Assembly (NCBI RefSeq): GCF_001894865.1 | Contig: NZ_BCXA01000006.1 | Span: 62,001-126,000, forward strand | Direction: 5' to 3' | Origin: Rhodococcus maanshanensis NBRC 100610 | Lineage (GTDB): Bacteria; Actinomycetota; Actinomycetes; Mycobacteriales; Mycobacteriaceae | DNA length: 64,000 bases | Shown: positions 1-11,169 of the stretch, one piece after another | Position numbering within the stretch: position 1 is the first letter of the stretch | How the letters are laid out: every line of letters starts with the position of its first letter | The notes under the pieces: model-generated | What the model was told of the DNA's origin: nothing | What the model saw: the letters and a program-made list of their open reading frames with translations, nothing else | Database searches by the model: none | Translations under genes and position numbers: made by a program

Positions 1-99
1 CAGCGCCTGGCGAAGGGCGACGGTGTCGAGGCGGCGGCTCCGGGATCCACCGTCGAGCAGCTGCTTCCGGGCGCGGACCAGGTCGTCGGCGGCAACCAT
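1..99 (-). CDS. glnD: Protein-PII nucleotidyltransferase GlnD, N-terminal 33 residues (cut by window edge)
   Basis: Only the first 33 codons lie in the window. They start at the ATG at 99 and read MVAADDLVRARKQ, followed by an Arg- and Leu-rich stretch, and are open to the left edge. No catalytic motif is visible, so the call rests on position: glnD follows amtB-glnB on the same strand in mycobacteria and relatives (Rv2920c-Rv2919c-Rv2918c). GlnD modifies the T-loop tyrosine of PII according to nitrogen status; in actinobacteria the modification is adenylylation. A strong hairpin lies between glnB and this gene, so glnD may be expressed only partly from the amtB-glnB transcript. Confidence 0.75.
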   Translation of the reverse strand, partial: MVAADDLVRARKQLLDGGSRSRRLDTVALRQAL

Positions 100-112
100 G
101 CCCCCGGACGCG

Positions 113-156
113 GGTGGCCCCGATCCCGCCGACGTCGCGGCGGGATCGGGGCCACC
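113..156 (-). terminator. Perfect 18-bp hairpin between glnB and glnD
   Basis: The arms at 113-130 and 139-156 are exact reverse complements of 18 bases around an 8-base loop. The hairpin lies 19 bases past the glnB stop and 13 bases before the glnD start. There is no T-run on the minus strand after the stem, as is usual for actinobacterial stem-only terminators. It may end or attenuate the amtB-glnB message before glnD. Confidence 0.7.
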
Positions 157-175
157 AGATCCGGACCCTGTTGGG

Positions 176-1875
<1,700 letters not shown>

Positions 1876-1945
1876 GTTGAGCCTCCTCCTTCTGTCGTCC
1901 CGCCCCTTGCGGCTTTCGACTTGGTGTGAAGACTGCTGATCCGGT

Positions 1946-1983
1946 GTTTCAGCTGTGGCGCTGCCGTGTTTCGCTCGAGTGAA
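1946..1983 (-). promoter_or_regulatory. Candidate GlnR binding site upstream of amtB
   Basis: On the minus strand the bases read TTCAC, six bases, GAAAC, six bases, GCGCC, six bases, GAAAC. This is the spacing of the actinobacterial GlnR consensus (GTNAC-n6-GAAAC repeated). Both GAAAC elements are exact and 22 bases apart, the first GTNAC element matches at four of five positions, and the second is weak. Another GAAAC lies at 2011-2015. The site ends about 70 bases before the amtB start, a sensible place for activation. Confidence 0.5.
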
Positions 1984-2057
1984 CGCATCGCGGGAATGTG
2001 TTGCTTCTGCGTTTCACGATCCTGTCGCCCCCGTGAATGTCCCTGTGCGGAGTCCGA

Positions 2058-2074
2058 GCCGGGCGTGGCCCGGC
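2058..2074 (-). terminator. Weak hairpin downstream of ftsY
   Basis: A 7-base inverted repeat with a 3-base loop (GCCGGGC, GTG, GCCCGGC) lies about 65 bases past the ftsY stop and upstream of the putative amtB promoter. There is no T-run. It could end the smc-ftsY transcript. Confidence 0.3.
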
Positions 2075-2140
2075 CGGTTCGTTACTGATTCGTTAGGCGT
2101 CCGGCCACGGCCACGACCGCACCGAGAGGGCACCCCCGGA

Positions 2141-3595
2141 TCAGCCGAGCAGCGCGTCCACGAAGGCACCCGGCTCGAACGGCGCGAGGTCGTCCGCACC
2201 CTCCCCCAGCCCGACGAGCTTCACCGGAACCCCCAGCTCGTGCTGCACCTGGAAGACGATGCCGCCCTTCGCCGTGCCGTCGAGCTTGGTCAGCACCACG
2301 CCGGTGATGTCGACGACCTCGGCGAACACCCGGGCCTGGACCAGCCCGTTCTGACCGACGGTTGCGTCGAGCACCAGCAGCACCTCGTCGACGACGGCGC
2401 GCTTCTCCACGACCCGCTTGACCTTGCCCAGCTCGTCCATCAGCCCGGTCTTGGTGTGCAGGCGGCCCGCGGTGTCCACGATCACGACGTCGACCCCGGT
2501 CTCGATGCCCTTGGTCACCGAGTCGAAGGCGATCGCGGCGGGGTCACCGCCCTCGGGACCACGCACCACCTCGGCGCCCACCCGCTCAGCCCAGGTCTGC
2601 AGCTGGTCGGCGGCGGCAGCGCGGAAGGTGTCGGCGGCGCCCAGCAGCACCCGGCGACCGTCCGCGACGAGCACGCGCGCCAGTTTGCCGGTGCTCGTGG
2701 TCTTGCCGGTGCCGTTGACACCGACGACGAGCAGCACCCCTGGAGTCGCATCGTGCGGCAGCGCCTTGATCGAGCGGTCGAACTCGGGATGAAGCGCGTC
2801 GATCAGCACCGCGCGCAGCATGGCCCTCGCCTCCGCCTCGGTCTTGACCGTGCCCGCGGCCATCTCGGCCCGCAGCCTGGTCACGATCTGCTCGGTGGTG
2901 GCGCTGCCGAGGTCCGCGATCAGCAGCGTGTCCTCGATCTCCTCCCAGGAGTCCTCGTCCAGGTCGCCGCCGCCGAGCAGACCCAGCAGGCTCTTGCCGA
3001 CCGCGGACTGCGAGCGCGAGAGCCGGCCGCGCAGCCGGTCCAGCCGGCCCGCGGTCGGCGCGATCTCCTCCACCGGGGCGGGGGCGGCCGCAGGCGCCTC
3101 CTCGACGGGGGCAGGCTCTGCGGGAGCCGGAGCCGGAGCAGCCGCAGGCGCCTTTTCTACAGGGGCCGCCTCGACCGGAGCGGGCGCGGCGGGGGCTTCG
3201 GGGGCGGGAGCGGCCGCGGGCGCCTCCTCCACGGGAGCAGGCGGGGCAGGGGTGGGCGCGGGCTCAACCGGGGCGGGTGCCGACTCGGCCGGGGCAGGCG
3301 GCACCTCCGTCACCCGCTCCTCGACCGGCTCCGCCACCGGCGGAGTCGGCCGCGACACTGGCGGCGCGGTGGCCGTCGCGCCCTGGCTGAAGCTGAACCC
3401 GCTCTCGGGCTTGTATCCGCCCGAGCGGTCCTTCGCTTCCCCGATCTGACCGGGCGCCTGCTGGGTGGGCTGCAGGCTGACCCGCCGCCTCCTGTACAGC
3501 GCCCAGCCCGCGACGAGCGCGACGAGAAGGACGGCCACGACGGCCGCGATTGCGATCCAAGCTCCGGTAGTCACGCCCCCCATCCTTTCAGGCAC
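2141..3595 (-). CDS. ftsY: Signal recognition particle receptor FtsY
   Basis: This 484-residue SRP receptor GTPase docks the SRP-ribosome complex at the membrane. One N-terminal membrane segment (about residues 10-32) is followed by a basic RRRR stop. Then comes a long low-complexity linker (about 75-175) of repeated APVEEAPAAAPAP-like units, and the NG domain with P-loop GVNGTGKTT (about 295), DTAGRL and TKLDGTAKGG. The N-terminal anchor is typical of actinobacterial FtsY. The start is uncertain: GTG at 3595, the internal ATG at 3583 or the GTG at 3574 are all possible, the last having a G-rich sequence just before it. It lies 62 bases after smc on the same strand, as in M. tuberculosis (Rv2922c-Rv2921c). 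Confidence 0.95.
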   Translation of the reverse strand: MPERMGGVTTGAWIAIAAVVAVLLVALVAGWALYRRRRVSLQPTQQAPGQIGEAKDRSGGYKPESGFSFSQGATATAPPVSRPTPPVAEPVEERVTEVPPAPAESAPAPVEPAPTPAPPAPVEEAPAAAPAPEAPAAPAPVEAAPVEKAPAAAPAPAPAEPAPVEEAPAAAPAPVEEIAPTAGRLDRLRGRLSRSQSAVGKSLLGLLGGGDLDEDSWEEIEDTLLIADLGSATTEQIVTRLRAEMAAGTVKTEAEARAMLRAVLIDALHPEFDRSIKALPHDATPGVLLVVGVNGTGKTTSTGKLARVLVADGRRVLLGAADTFRAAAADQLQTWAERVGAEVVRGPEGGDPAAIAFDSVTKGIETGVDVVIVDTAGRLHTKTGLMDELGKVKRVVEKRAVVDEVLLVLDATVGQNGLVQARVFAEVVDITGVVLTKLDGTAKGGIVFQVQHELGVPVKLVGLGEGADDLAPFEPGAFVDALLG

Positions 3596-3657
3596 CGATC
3601 CGGCGCAGAGAGGCGACGCGAGATCCCCCGGTCAGCGAGCGGTCGGGGACCCGCTCG

Positions 3658-6600
3658 TCACTCCGCGACCGGCTGGGGAACGGCCAGGTTCTGCCCCCGC
3701 AGACGCTGCGAGATGACCTGCGTGATGCCGTCGCCACGCATGCTGACGCCGTACAGCGCGTCGGCCACCTCCATGGTCGGCTTCTGGTGCGTGATGACGA
3801 TCAGCTGCGACTTCTCGCGGAGCTGCTCGAACAGACCGATCAGGCGCCGGAGGTTGGTGTCGTCGAGGGCGGCCTCCACCTCGTCCATCACATAGAACGG
3901 GGAGGGACGGGCACGGAAGATCGCCACGAGCATGGCCACCGCGGTCAGCGACTTCTCGCCACCGGAGAGCAGCGAGAGGCGCTTGACCTTCTTGCCCGGC
4001 GGACGCGCCTCCACCTCGATGCCGGTGGTGAGCATGTCGGACGGATCGGTCAGCACCAGCCTGCCCTCGCCGCCGGGGAACAGTTTCGCGAACACCCCGA
4101 CGAACTCGCGCTCGACGTCCAGCCACGCATCGGTGAACACCTGCAGGATCCGGGCGTCGACGTCAGCGACCACCCCGAGCAGGTCCTTGCGCGCGGTCTT
4201 GACGTCCTCGAGCTGGGTGGCCAGGAAGTTGTAGCGCTCCTCGAGCGCCGCAAACTCCTCCAGCGCAAGCGGATTGACCTTGCCGAGGGTCGCGAGGTCC
4301 CGCTCGGCCCGTTTGGCCCGCCGTTCCTGGGTCTCCCGGTCGTACGGCATCGGTGCCGGCGCCACCACCTGTTCGCCCCGCTCACGCGCCTGCTCGTACT
4401 CGGCCATCTCCAGGGCCGAGGGCGGCAGCGGTACGTCGGGTCCGTACTCCGCGACGAGGTCTTCCAGGCCGATGCCGTGCTGCTCCGAGATGGTCTCCTC
4501 GAGCTGCTCGATCCGCAGCGCGGCCTGAGCCCGGGCGACCTCGTCGCGGTGCACGGCGTCGGTGAGCGCGGTCAGCTGGCCGGTGTACTGCCGCACCCGC
4601 TCCTTGACCGTCTCCAGTTGCTGCGTCCGCTCCGTCCGCTGCCGGGTCAGCTCGTCGCGGTGCGCCACGGCGGCCGCGACCACCTGTTCCAGGTGAGCCG
4701 CCACCCGCTGGCCCGACTCGGCGACCGCGGCGGCGACGGCGGCCGCGTTCTGTCGCGCGGCCATGGCACGCTCGGCGCGGGCCCGTGCCTCGCGTTCCAC
4801 CTGCGCCGCGCGCCGAAGCGAATCCGCCTTGCCGCGAACCGATTCCGCTCGTTCCTCGGCGGTCCGCAGCGTCAGCCGCGCTTCCATCTCCACGGACCGC
4901 ACCTCGGCCAGCGCCGCGGCCGCGGCCTCCCGCTCGCCGCTGCTCGGGTCTCCTGCCGCGGGATCGCTGTCCAGCGACTGCTCCTGCTGGGCCAGCGCGA
5001 GGCGCTCCTCCAGCTCCCGCAACGACGCGACCGCCTCCTCACGGCGCGCCTCCGCCGCGGTGCGCTGGCCCGCCAGCCGATCGGACTCGGCGTGCGCGGC
5101 GCGGGCCACCTGACCGAGCCTGCCGAGCTGCTCGTAGATCGCCGACAGGGCCGCGTCGGACTCGTTGAGCGCGGCCAGGGTCTGCTCCGCGGACTCGGCG
5201 CGGAGCTCGCGTTCGGTGGTGGCCCCCGACAGCGCGGCGGAGAGCTCGTCCGCGCGCCGCTCGGCGTCCGCGAGGCCGGCCGTGGACGCGTCGATGGCCG
5301 ACTGCACCTCGAGGGTGGAGGGTCGCCGATCGGAGCCACCGGTCATCCAGCCGGACCCGAGGAGGTCGCCGTCCCTGGTGACCGCGCGCAGGCCGGGCCG
5401 TCCTGCGACGAGGTCCACGGCCTCCTCGAGGGTGTCCACAACTGCCACCTCGCCGAGCAGCGCGCTCAGCGCTCCCCGCAGGTTGTCGGGATGTTCGACC
5501 AGGTCGAGGGCGCGCTGCGCGGATCCGGGCAGCGCGGCGTCGTCACGCGGCGACGCCGGGGCGCCATCCCCGACCACCAGTGCGGCCCTGCCTCCGTCGG
5601 CCTCCTTGAGCGCGGCGACGGCCGACCGCGCGGCCGCCACCGTCTGTGCCGCGATGGCGTCGGCGGCGGGCCCGAGCGCGGCGGCGATCGCGACCTCGTA
5701 GCCGTGCCGGATGCGGAGCATCCCGGCGAGCGGGCCGATCAATCCGTCCCCGGAACGATGTTCGATCAGCCAGGCGGCGCCGTCCTTCTGCTGCAGTCCG
5801 ATCGAGAGCGCCTCGATCCTGGCCCTCAGCGACGCGACCTCCTGACCGGCGGCGCGCTCGGCGTCCTGCAGTTCGGTGACCCGGGCGGTGGCCGCCTCGA
5901 GCGCGGCGACGGCGCGTTCGTTCTGGGTGTCGAGCCCGAGTTCGCCCTCGTCGAGATCACCGATCTGCGCCTGCACGCCTTCGAATTCCGCCTGCGCCGC
6001 ATCGCCGCGGGCGCGCGCGTCCTCGATGGCCAACGTCAGCCGCGCCATCTCGGCGTCGACGGAGTCCGCCCGGGTGCGGAGGGTGTCCACCTGGCCGGAG
6101 AGCCGGGCCAGGCCCTCACGACGGTCGGCGATGGCCCTGACCGCGGCCATGTGCGCCCGCTCGGCAGCGGCGGAGGCCTCTTCGTACTCGGTCAGCGTGT
6201 CCTTCGCGGCGTCGAGGGTGGCCCTGGCCATCTCGACCGCGGCCACCAGCTCCTCCTCCTCCGCCGCGACGCGTTCGGCCTGTGCCTCGAGCTGGTCGGG
6301 GTCCTGCCCGCGACTCGAGGTGGGCGCGCTGTCGAGGTGGCGGGCACGTTCGCTGGCGATCCTGATCGTGGCGTTGACCCGCTCGGCCAGCGCGGAGAGC
6401 TGGAACCATGTCTGACCCGCGGCCTCCGCACTCGGGGTCAGCCGGGCCAACGCCTGCTCGTGGGCACCGAGTTCAGCGGACGCCGCCTCGAGCTCGGCCT
6501 GCACGTGCTCCTGCTGGGCTCTGGCCATCGCCTCGTCCTTGGACTGCGACGCCAGCTCGGCCCGCCGGGTGACCAGGTCGTCGGCCACCAACCGAAGCCG

Positions 6601-7275
6601 GGCGTCGCGCAGGTCGGCCTGCACGGTCTGCGCGCGGCGCGCGACCTCGGCCTGCCTGCTCAGCGGTTTGAGCTGACGACGCAGTTCGGTCGTGAGGTCG
6701 GTCAGCCGGGCGAGGTTGGCCTGCATGGCGTCCAGCTTGCGGACGGCCTTTTCCTTGCGCTTGCGGTGTTTGAGGACGCCCGCGGCCTCCTCGATGAACG
6801 CGCGGCGATCCTCCGGACGGGACTCCAGGATGGCGGCCAGGCGGCCCTGACCCACGATGACATGCATCTCCCGGCCGATGCCGGAGTCGCTGAGCAGCTC
6901 CTGGACGTCCATCAACCGGCACGAGCTGCCGTTGATCTCGTATTCGCCCGCGCCGTCGCGGAACATCCTCCTGGTGATCGAGACCTCGGAGTACTCGATC
7001 GGCAGCGCGCCGTCGGAGTTGTCGATGGTGAGCGTCACCTCGGCGCGGCCGAGCGGGGGCCTGCCGGAGGTGCCTGCGAAGATGACGTCTTCCATCTTGC
7101 CGCCGCGCAGGGCCTTCGCGCCCTGCTCGCCCATCACCCAGGTGAGGGCGTCGAGGATGTTCGACTTGCCGGACCCGTTCGGTCCCACCACGCAGGTGAT
7201 GCCCGGTTCGAACCGCAGAGTCGTGGCGGACGCGAAGGATTTGAAGCCCTTCAGCGTCAGACTCTTGAGATGCAT
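3658..7275 (-). CDS. smc: Chromosome segregation protein SMC
   Basis: This 1205-residue structural-maintenance-of-chromosomes ATPase has an N-terminal head with Walker [10 protein letters not shown] (about residue 32), long coiled coils, and a hinge at about 510-660. A second coil leads to the C-terminal head with the signature LSGGEKSL (about 1105) and Walker B FYVMDE (about 1130). It compacts and aligns chromosome arms with ScpA and ScpB. The frame is open for another 123 codons upstream, but the product begins with the family sequence [14 protein letters not shown] only from the ATG at 7275. Acylphosphatase and osmC, its usual upstream partners, have been moved about 5.7 kb away by an insertion. 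Confidence 0.97.
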   Translation of the reverse strand: MHLKSLTLKGFKSFASATTLRFEPGITCVVGPNGSGKSNILDALTWVMGEQGAKALRGGKMEDVIFAGTSGRPPLGRAEVTLTIDNSDGALPIEYSEVSITRRMFRDGAGEYEINGSSCRLMDVQELLSDSGIGREMHVIVGQGRLAAILESRPEDRRAFIEEAAGVLKHRKRKEKAVRKLDAMQANLARLTDLTTELRRQLKPLSRQAEVARRAQTVQADLRDARLRLVADDLVTRRAELASQSKDEAMARAQQEHVQAELEAASAELGAHEQALARLTPSAEAAGQTWFQLSALAERVNATIRIASERARHLDSAPTSSRGQDPDQLEAQAERVAAEEEELVAAVEMARATLDAAKDTLTEYEEASAAAERAHMAAVRAIADRREGLARLSGQVDTLRTRADSVDAEMARLTLAIEDARARGDAAQAEFEGVQAQIGDLDEGELGLDTQNERAVAALEAATARVTELQDAERAAGQEVASLRARIEALSIGLQQKDGAAWLIEHRSGDGLIGPLAGMLRIRHGYEVAIAAALGPAADAIAAQTVAAARSAVAALKEADGGRAALVVGDGAPASPRDDAALPGSAQRALDLVEHPDNLRGALSALLGEVAVVDTLEEAVDLVAGRPGLRAVTRDGDLLGSGWMTGGSDRRPSTLEVQSAIDASTAGLADAERRADELSAALSGATTERELRAESAEQTLAALNESDAALSAIYEQLGRLGQVARAAHAESDRLAGQRTAAEARREEAVASLRELEERLALAQQEQSLDSDPAAGDPSSGEREAAAAALAEVRSVEMEARLTLRTAEERAESVRGKADSLRRAAQVEREARARAERAMAARQNAAAVAAAVAESGQRVAAHLEQVVAAAVAHRDELTRQRTERTQQLETVKERVRQYTGQLTALTDAVHRDEVARAQAALRIEQLEETISEQHGIGLEDLVAEYGPDVPLPPSALEMAEYEQARERGEQVVAPAPMPYDRETQERRAKRAERDLATLGKVNPLALEEFAALEERYNFLATQLEDVKTARKDLLGVVADVDARILQVFTDAWLDVEREFVGVFAKLFPGGEGRLVLTDPSDMLTTGIEVEARPPGKKVKRLSLLSGGEKSLTAVAMLVAIFRARPSPFYVMDEVEAALDDTNLRRLIGLFEQLREKSQLIVITHQKPTMEVADALYGVSMRGDGITQVISQRLRGQNLAVPQPVAE

Positions 7276-7324
7276 GGCGAATGACGTTACTGCACCGCAC
7301 CGACCGAATCGGCCATTGAACGCC

Positions 7325-7359
7325 GCGCCGGGGCGAGCACCAGACCTTCGCCCCGGCGC
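7325..7359 (-). terminator. 12-bp hairpin between the VOC gene and smc
   Basis: The arms at 7325-7336 and 7348-7359 are perfectly complementary over 12 GC-rich bases around an 11-base loop. It lies directly after the stop codon of the VOC gene and before the smc start, and probably separates the two transcripts. Confidence 0.6.
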
Positions 7360-7366
7360 CCTCGAG

Positions 7367-8143
7367 TTACCCCCGGGCGCCGGGAACCGGGGAGCCCACC
7401 GTGAACTTCGCGCCGAACGGGTCGGTGACCTCCGCGGTCCGCCCGTACGGCATGTCCGTCGGGTCGTCCGCGGTGCCCCCGGCCGCTCGGGCAGCGGCGA
7501 CGGCCGCGTTCGCATCGTCCACCTGGAACAGCGTGCCCCAGACCGATGCGGGCGCGCCCGGGTCTCCCATGATGCCGCCGATCTCGTGTCCGTCCGGTCG
7601 GCGTAGAAATGTGAAGTCCATACCGGGCAGGTCGTCGTTCCCATCGAGTGTGAAGTCGAACACTGCTGCGTAGAAGTCGCGGGCCGGGCCGGGTCTCGGC
7701 GTCACCAGGTCGTTGCGCAGCAGCGTGTTCGGCTCGTTCACCAACTCGCAGCCGACGTGCGCCTGCCCCTGCCACAGCCCGAACTGTCCGCCCGAGGGAT
7801 CACGCATGATCGCCATCCGGCCCTGCCCCATCACGTCCATCGGTTCGACCAGCACGACACCGCCCGCGTCCCTGGAACGAGCGACCGTTTCGTCGACGTC
7901 GTCGGTTGCCAGGTAGACGTTCCACCAGAAATCGGTCGCGTTCTCGTCGGGGTTCGGCATAAGTGCGGCGACCTTCTTGCCCCGCAACAGACACATCGTG
8001 TACCGCCCGGATTCTTCGGGGCCGATGTCGAATTCCCAGCCGAAGACCTGCCCGTAGAACGACATCGCCCGATCCAGGTCGGGGATGCCCAGGTCGATCC
8101 AGGTAGGGGTGCCAAGCGGTTGGTTCGTCGTGACGGCGCTCAT
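7367..8143 (-). CDS. VOC (glyoxalase/bleomycin resistance fold) family protein
   Basis: This 258-residue protein has two vicinal-oxygen-chelate modules. The first begins [19 protein letters not shown]; the second covers the stretch with [20 protein letters not shown]. The two-module layout and the length resemble the mycobacterial 27-30 kDa antigen (CFP30B) group, whose function is not known. Family members are metal-dependent lyases or dioxygenases, or bind hydrophobic ligands, so no substrate can be named. It stands alone, divergent from an APC permease, with a terminator hairpin after it. Confidence 0.85.
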   Translation of the reverse strand: MSAVTTNQPLGTPTWIDLGIPDLDRAMSFYGQVFGWEFDIGPEESGRYTMCLLRGKKVAALMPNPDENATDFWWNVYLATDDVDETVARSRDAGGVVLVEPMDVMGQGRMAIMRDPSGGQFGLWQGQAHVGCELVNEPNTLLRNDLVTPRPGPARDFYAAVFDFTLDGNDDLPGMDFTFLRRPDGHEIGGIMGDPGAPASVWGTLFQVDDANAAVAAARAAGGTADDPTDMPYGRTAEVTDPFGAKFTVGSPVPGARG

Positions 8144-8221
8144 CGCTACTCCTCAACTGTCGGGTACGCCGTCGACGGTAGCCTTCGGCGCCGACACGGA
8201 CCCTGCATTACTCTCCCCCGA

Positions 8222-9772
8222 GTGATCGATGATGTGACCAGTTCCAAGGGGCTCAGGGCGGGGGCCCTGAGCCTGACTTCCAGCGTGGTGATCGGGGTGG
8301 CCTCGGCCGGCCCCGCCTACAGCATCGCCGCCACCCTCGGCCTCGTCGTCGCCGCGGTCGGGCTGCAGGCCCCTGTGGTCGCGTTGCTCGCGTTCGTCCC
8401 GATCCTGTTCGCCGCGTTCGGCTACAAGGAACTCAACCGCGCCGACCCGGACTGCGGCACCACCTTCGTCTGGGCCACGCGTGCGTTCGGCCCGTCCTGG
8501 GGATGGATGGCCGGCTGGGCCATTGTGGTCGCGGACGTCCTGGTGATGGCGAGCATGGCCCAGGTCGCGGGCCAGTACACCTTCCTGCTGTTCGGCGCGG
8601 ACGGGATCGGCCACGACGCGACCAGCGTCTGGGTGCTCCTGCTCGGCGTCGCGTTCATGCTCGCCATGACCTACCTGTGCTTCCGCGGCATCGACATCTC
8701 GGCTCGCTTCCAGTCGGTGCTGCTGACGATCGAGTTCGTCGCGCTTGTGGTGTTCGCGGTGGTCGCCCTCGTCCGAGTGTGGATGGGCAACGCGGGCGCG
8801 GCGGCCCTGACCCCACAGTGGAGCTGGTTCAACCCGTTCGAGATCGGTTCGTTCTCCACGTTCGTCAACGCGATCCTGCTGATGGTGTTCATCTACTGGG
8901 GCTGGGACTCGGTGGTGTCCGTCAACGAGGAGACCGTCGACAAGCGGAGCACTCCCGGTCGCTCCGCGGTCATCTCGACCGTCGTGCTCGTCTCGTTGTA
9001 CGTGCTGGTGACGGTCGCCGCGCAGTCCTTCGCCGGTGTCGGCACCGAGGGCACGGGGTTGGCCAATCCCGAGCATTTCGACGACTTCTTCGCCGCGATC
9101 GGGACCGCGGTGTTCGGCGAGGGCCTGCTGGGACAGCTGCTCGTGCACGTCCTGCTGCTGATGATCCTGACCTCGGCGATCGCGTCGACGCAGACCACAA
9201 TCCTGCCGACCGCACGCACCACCCTGTCGATGGGTGTGTTCAAGGCGCTGCCGGACAGCTTCGCGAAGGTGCATCCCCGCTTCCTGACACCCACGGTGTC
9301 CACCCTGGCGATGGGCGGGGTGTCCGCGGGGCTCTACATCGCGTTCAACTTCGTCTCCGCGGGCAACCTGATCTTCGATTCGGTCTCCGCGATCGGGATC
9401 GCCGTCGGCTTCTACTACGGCATCACCGGCGTGTCCTGCGCCTGGCTGTACCGCGACACCCTGCGCGACGGTCGACGCGAACTGTGGATGCGGGGCATCC
9501 TCCCGCTTCTCGGCGGCGCGATGCTGCTGTTCTCCGCAGGTTGGACGGCGGTCACCTCGTTCGCCTCGGACTACGGCGAGACCAGCTGGACGATGCCCTT
9601 CGCCCCGCACTGGCAGGTCGGTGGCGTGTTCATCCTCGGCGTCGGGTCGATGCTGTTGGGCCTGCCGCTGATGTGGTGGTGGCGCAGCCGCAACCGCGTG
9701 TTCTTCGACGGCGAGATCATCGAGCGCCGACTGCCCGGACCCGAGGCCCGCGACCGCGAGCCGGTCGCCTGA
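8222..9772 (+). CDS. APC family amino acid permease
   Basis: This 516-residue transporter has about twelve membrane segments. The first segment carries the unwound glycine-rich APC motif (VVIGVASAGPAYSIAATLG), and segment six holds YWGWDSVVSVNEET. It is expected to import an amino acid or polyamine with protons; the substrate cannot be read from the sequence. The frame is open upstream of the gene. The GTG at 8222 is chosen because it just precedes the first membrane segment; GTG at 8234 is also possible, and neither has a clear ribosome site. It is divergent from the VOC gene and convergent with an SDR gene. Confidence 0.9.
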   Translation: MIDDVTSSKGLRAGALSLTSSVVIGVASAGPAYSIAATLGLVVAAVGLQAPVVALLAFVPILFAAFGYKELNRADPDCGTTFVWATRAFGPSWGWMAGWAIVVADVLVMASMAQVAGQYTFLLFGADGIGHDATSVWVLLLGVAFMLAMTYLCFRGIDISARFQSVLLTIEFVALVVFAVVALVRVWMGNAGAAALTPQWSWFNPFEIGSFSTFVNAILLMVFIYWGWDSVVSVNEETVDKRSTPGRSAVISTVVLVSLYVLVTVAAQSFAGVGTEGTGLANPEHFDDFFAAIGTAVFGEGLLGQLLVHVLLLMILTSAIASTQTTILPTARTTLSMGVFKALPDSFAKVHPRFLTPTVSTLAMGGVSAGLYIAFNFVSAGNLIFDSVSAIGIAVGFYYGITGVSCAWLYRDTLRDGRRELWMRGILPLLGGAMLLFSAGWTAVTSFASDYGETSWTMPFAPHWQVGGVFILGVGSMLLGLPLMWWWRSRNRVFFDGEIIERRLPGPEARDREPVA

Positions 9773-9798
9773 GGTCGCCCCGCTCCCCCTACGGCGGG

Positions 9799-10635
9799 TC
9801 AGTCGCGCTTGGCGGACGGCATGACCCGCTTGAGCACCTCGAGCATGGGGCGCTGATACCACGAACCGAGAACGCGCACCATGAGGTCCAGCCCGCGGGC
9901 ATCGCCACCGACGAGCACCCGGGCCCGGTTCTTCGCGACGCCGTCGAGGATGATCTCCGCCGCCTTCTCCGGGCTCATCCTCAGCAGCTTCTCGTTGTAG
10001 AGCGCGGTCTCCGCCTCGTCCTTTGTCGGACCCGCGTGCCCGGCGTTGTTGGCGACGTTGGTCTTGACGCCTCCCGGGTGCACACACGTGACGCGCACGG
10101 GGTGTCCGCCTGCGAGCATCTCCAGTCGCAACGACTCGGTGAAGCCGCGGACCGCGAACTTCGCTGAGTTGTAAGCACTCTGACGGGGCAGGGCGAGAAT
10201 GCCGTAGAGGCTGGACGTGTTGATCACGTGTCCGTCGCCCGACTCGATGAGATGCGGCAGGAAGGCCTTGGTGCCGTTGACGACGCCCCAGTAGTCGACG
10301 TCGACGACCCGCTCGATGTCCTTGAACTCGGATTCGAGAATGGTGCCGGAGAAGGCGATTCCCGCGTTGTTGTAGACCTGGTTGACGACGCCGAAATGCT
10401 CGACAACGGCATCGGCGTAGCGCAGGACCGATTCGCGTTCGGACACGTCGAGCCGGTCCGACCGCACGTCGGCGCCCAATTCCTCGAGCAGCGCGACGGT
10501 CGCGGCGAGACCATCGGTGTCCACGTCGGACACCGCGAGTCGCGCCCCGCGGCGCGCCAGACCGAGTGCCAGGGTTCGCCCCATACCGGAGCCTGCGCCG
10601 GTGACGACCGCGACACGGCCGGCGAATTCGCTCAT
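9799..10635 (-). CDS. SDR family NAD(P)-dependent oxidoreductase
   Basis: This 278-residue classical short-chain dehydrogenase has the cofactor motif TGAGSGMG near residue 14 and the NNAG motif in VYNNAGIAF. The catalytic set is Ser in INTSSLYG with YNSAK. The Asp-Val-Asp after the second strand (SDVDTDG) suggests NAD rather than NADP. The segment following the active site (VHPGGVKTN) is usual for the family. The substrate is unknown. It lies 37 bases beyond the DUF350 gene on the same strand, so it could be the last gene of that run, but SDR genes are too common for the position to mean much alone. Confidence 0.88.
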   Translation of the reverse strand: MSEFAGRVAVVTGAGSGMGRTLALGLARRGARLAVSDVDTDGLAATVALLEELGADVRSDRLDVSERESVLRYADAVVEHFGVVNQVYNNAGIAFSGTILESEFKDIERVVDVDYWGVVNGTKAFLPHLIESGDGHVINTSSLYGILALPRQSAYNSAKFAVRGFTESLRLEMLAGGHPVRVTCVHPGGVKTNVANNAGHAGPTKDEAETALYNEKLLRMSPEKAAEIILDGVAKNRARVLVGGDARGLDLMVRVLGSWYQRPMLEVLKRVMPSAKRD

Positions 10636-10672
10636 GTCGCCAACCTACCCCCACCGTGGAAGTGGGGCGCCC

Positions 10673-11128
10673 CTACAGGATCGCGACCGCGACGATCAGA
10701 CCGAGCGCGACGTGAGCGGCCGCCACGACGAGCACCTCGGGGGTGAAGCGCTCCTCGGCGAGCACCTCGCCGATGTCGATGCCGGTCACGAGCTCGATGA
10801 ATCGCACGGAGAACACCTGCGCGACGATCCCCAACAGGCCGAAGACGAGCGTGTAGATCAGGCCCTCGACCAGCCGGCCGGAGGAGGCGTAGATCGCCAG
10901 CACGATGATCAGCGCCATGCTCACCATGCCCGCGGACGTCACGATCGCGGCGTTGGGCCTGCCCTCGCGCACCAGCGTCCGCAGATGACCGGGCGTGGTC
11001 CAGTCGATGGCGTAGAAGCCGAGGACCATCAGCACCAGACCGACGATCGCGTACAGCGCGATCGCGGAGACACCCCTGCCCAGATCGGACCAGTAGTCAC
11101 TGCCGAGGGCCAGCACCTCAGTCGTCAT
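10673..11128 (-). CDS. DUF350 membrane protein (YjfL-like)
   Basis: This 151-residue protein has four hydrophobic segments (about residues 20-40, 62-82, 86-108 and 130-150) and the glycine- and alanine-rich pattern of DUF350/YjfL proteins. The ATG at 11128 has GGAG seven bases upstream. A GTG at 11173 overlaps the stop of the preceding ligase gene as GTGA but lacks a ribosome site. The function of the family is unknown. In E. coli the family member YjfL is encoded beside YjfM (DUF1190) and YjfC (ATP-grasp), the same three families as here, which suggests a membrane complex or pathway. Confidence 0.8.
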   Translation of the reverse strand: MTTEVLALGSDYWSDLGRGVSAIALYAIVGLVLMVLGFYAIDWTTPGHLRTLVREGRPNAAIVTSAGMVSMALIIVLAIYASSGRLVEGLIYTLVFGLLGIVAQVFSVRFIELVTGIDIGEVLAEERFTPEVLVVAAAHVALGLIVAVAIL

Positions 11129-11169
11129 CAATCGCTCCGTTTCGGTATGCGTCGGGTTCCAGAGTGCGG

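Noticed and set aside
3787-7284. A 1165-codon open frame on the plus strand opposite smc
   Set aside because: High-GC mirror frame of smc; the product is low-complexity and has no recognisable domain.
7276-7644. The 123-codon N-terminal extension of the smc frame
   Set aside because: SMC proteins start at the [11 protein letters not shown] sequence; the extension runs through a terminator hairpin and into the VOC gene.
8153-10654. An 833-codon minus-strand frame across the APC permease and SDR
   Set aside because: Composition is that of a mirror frame; the permease and the dehydrogenase have clear motifs.
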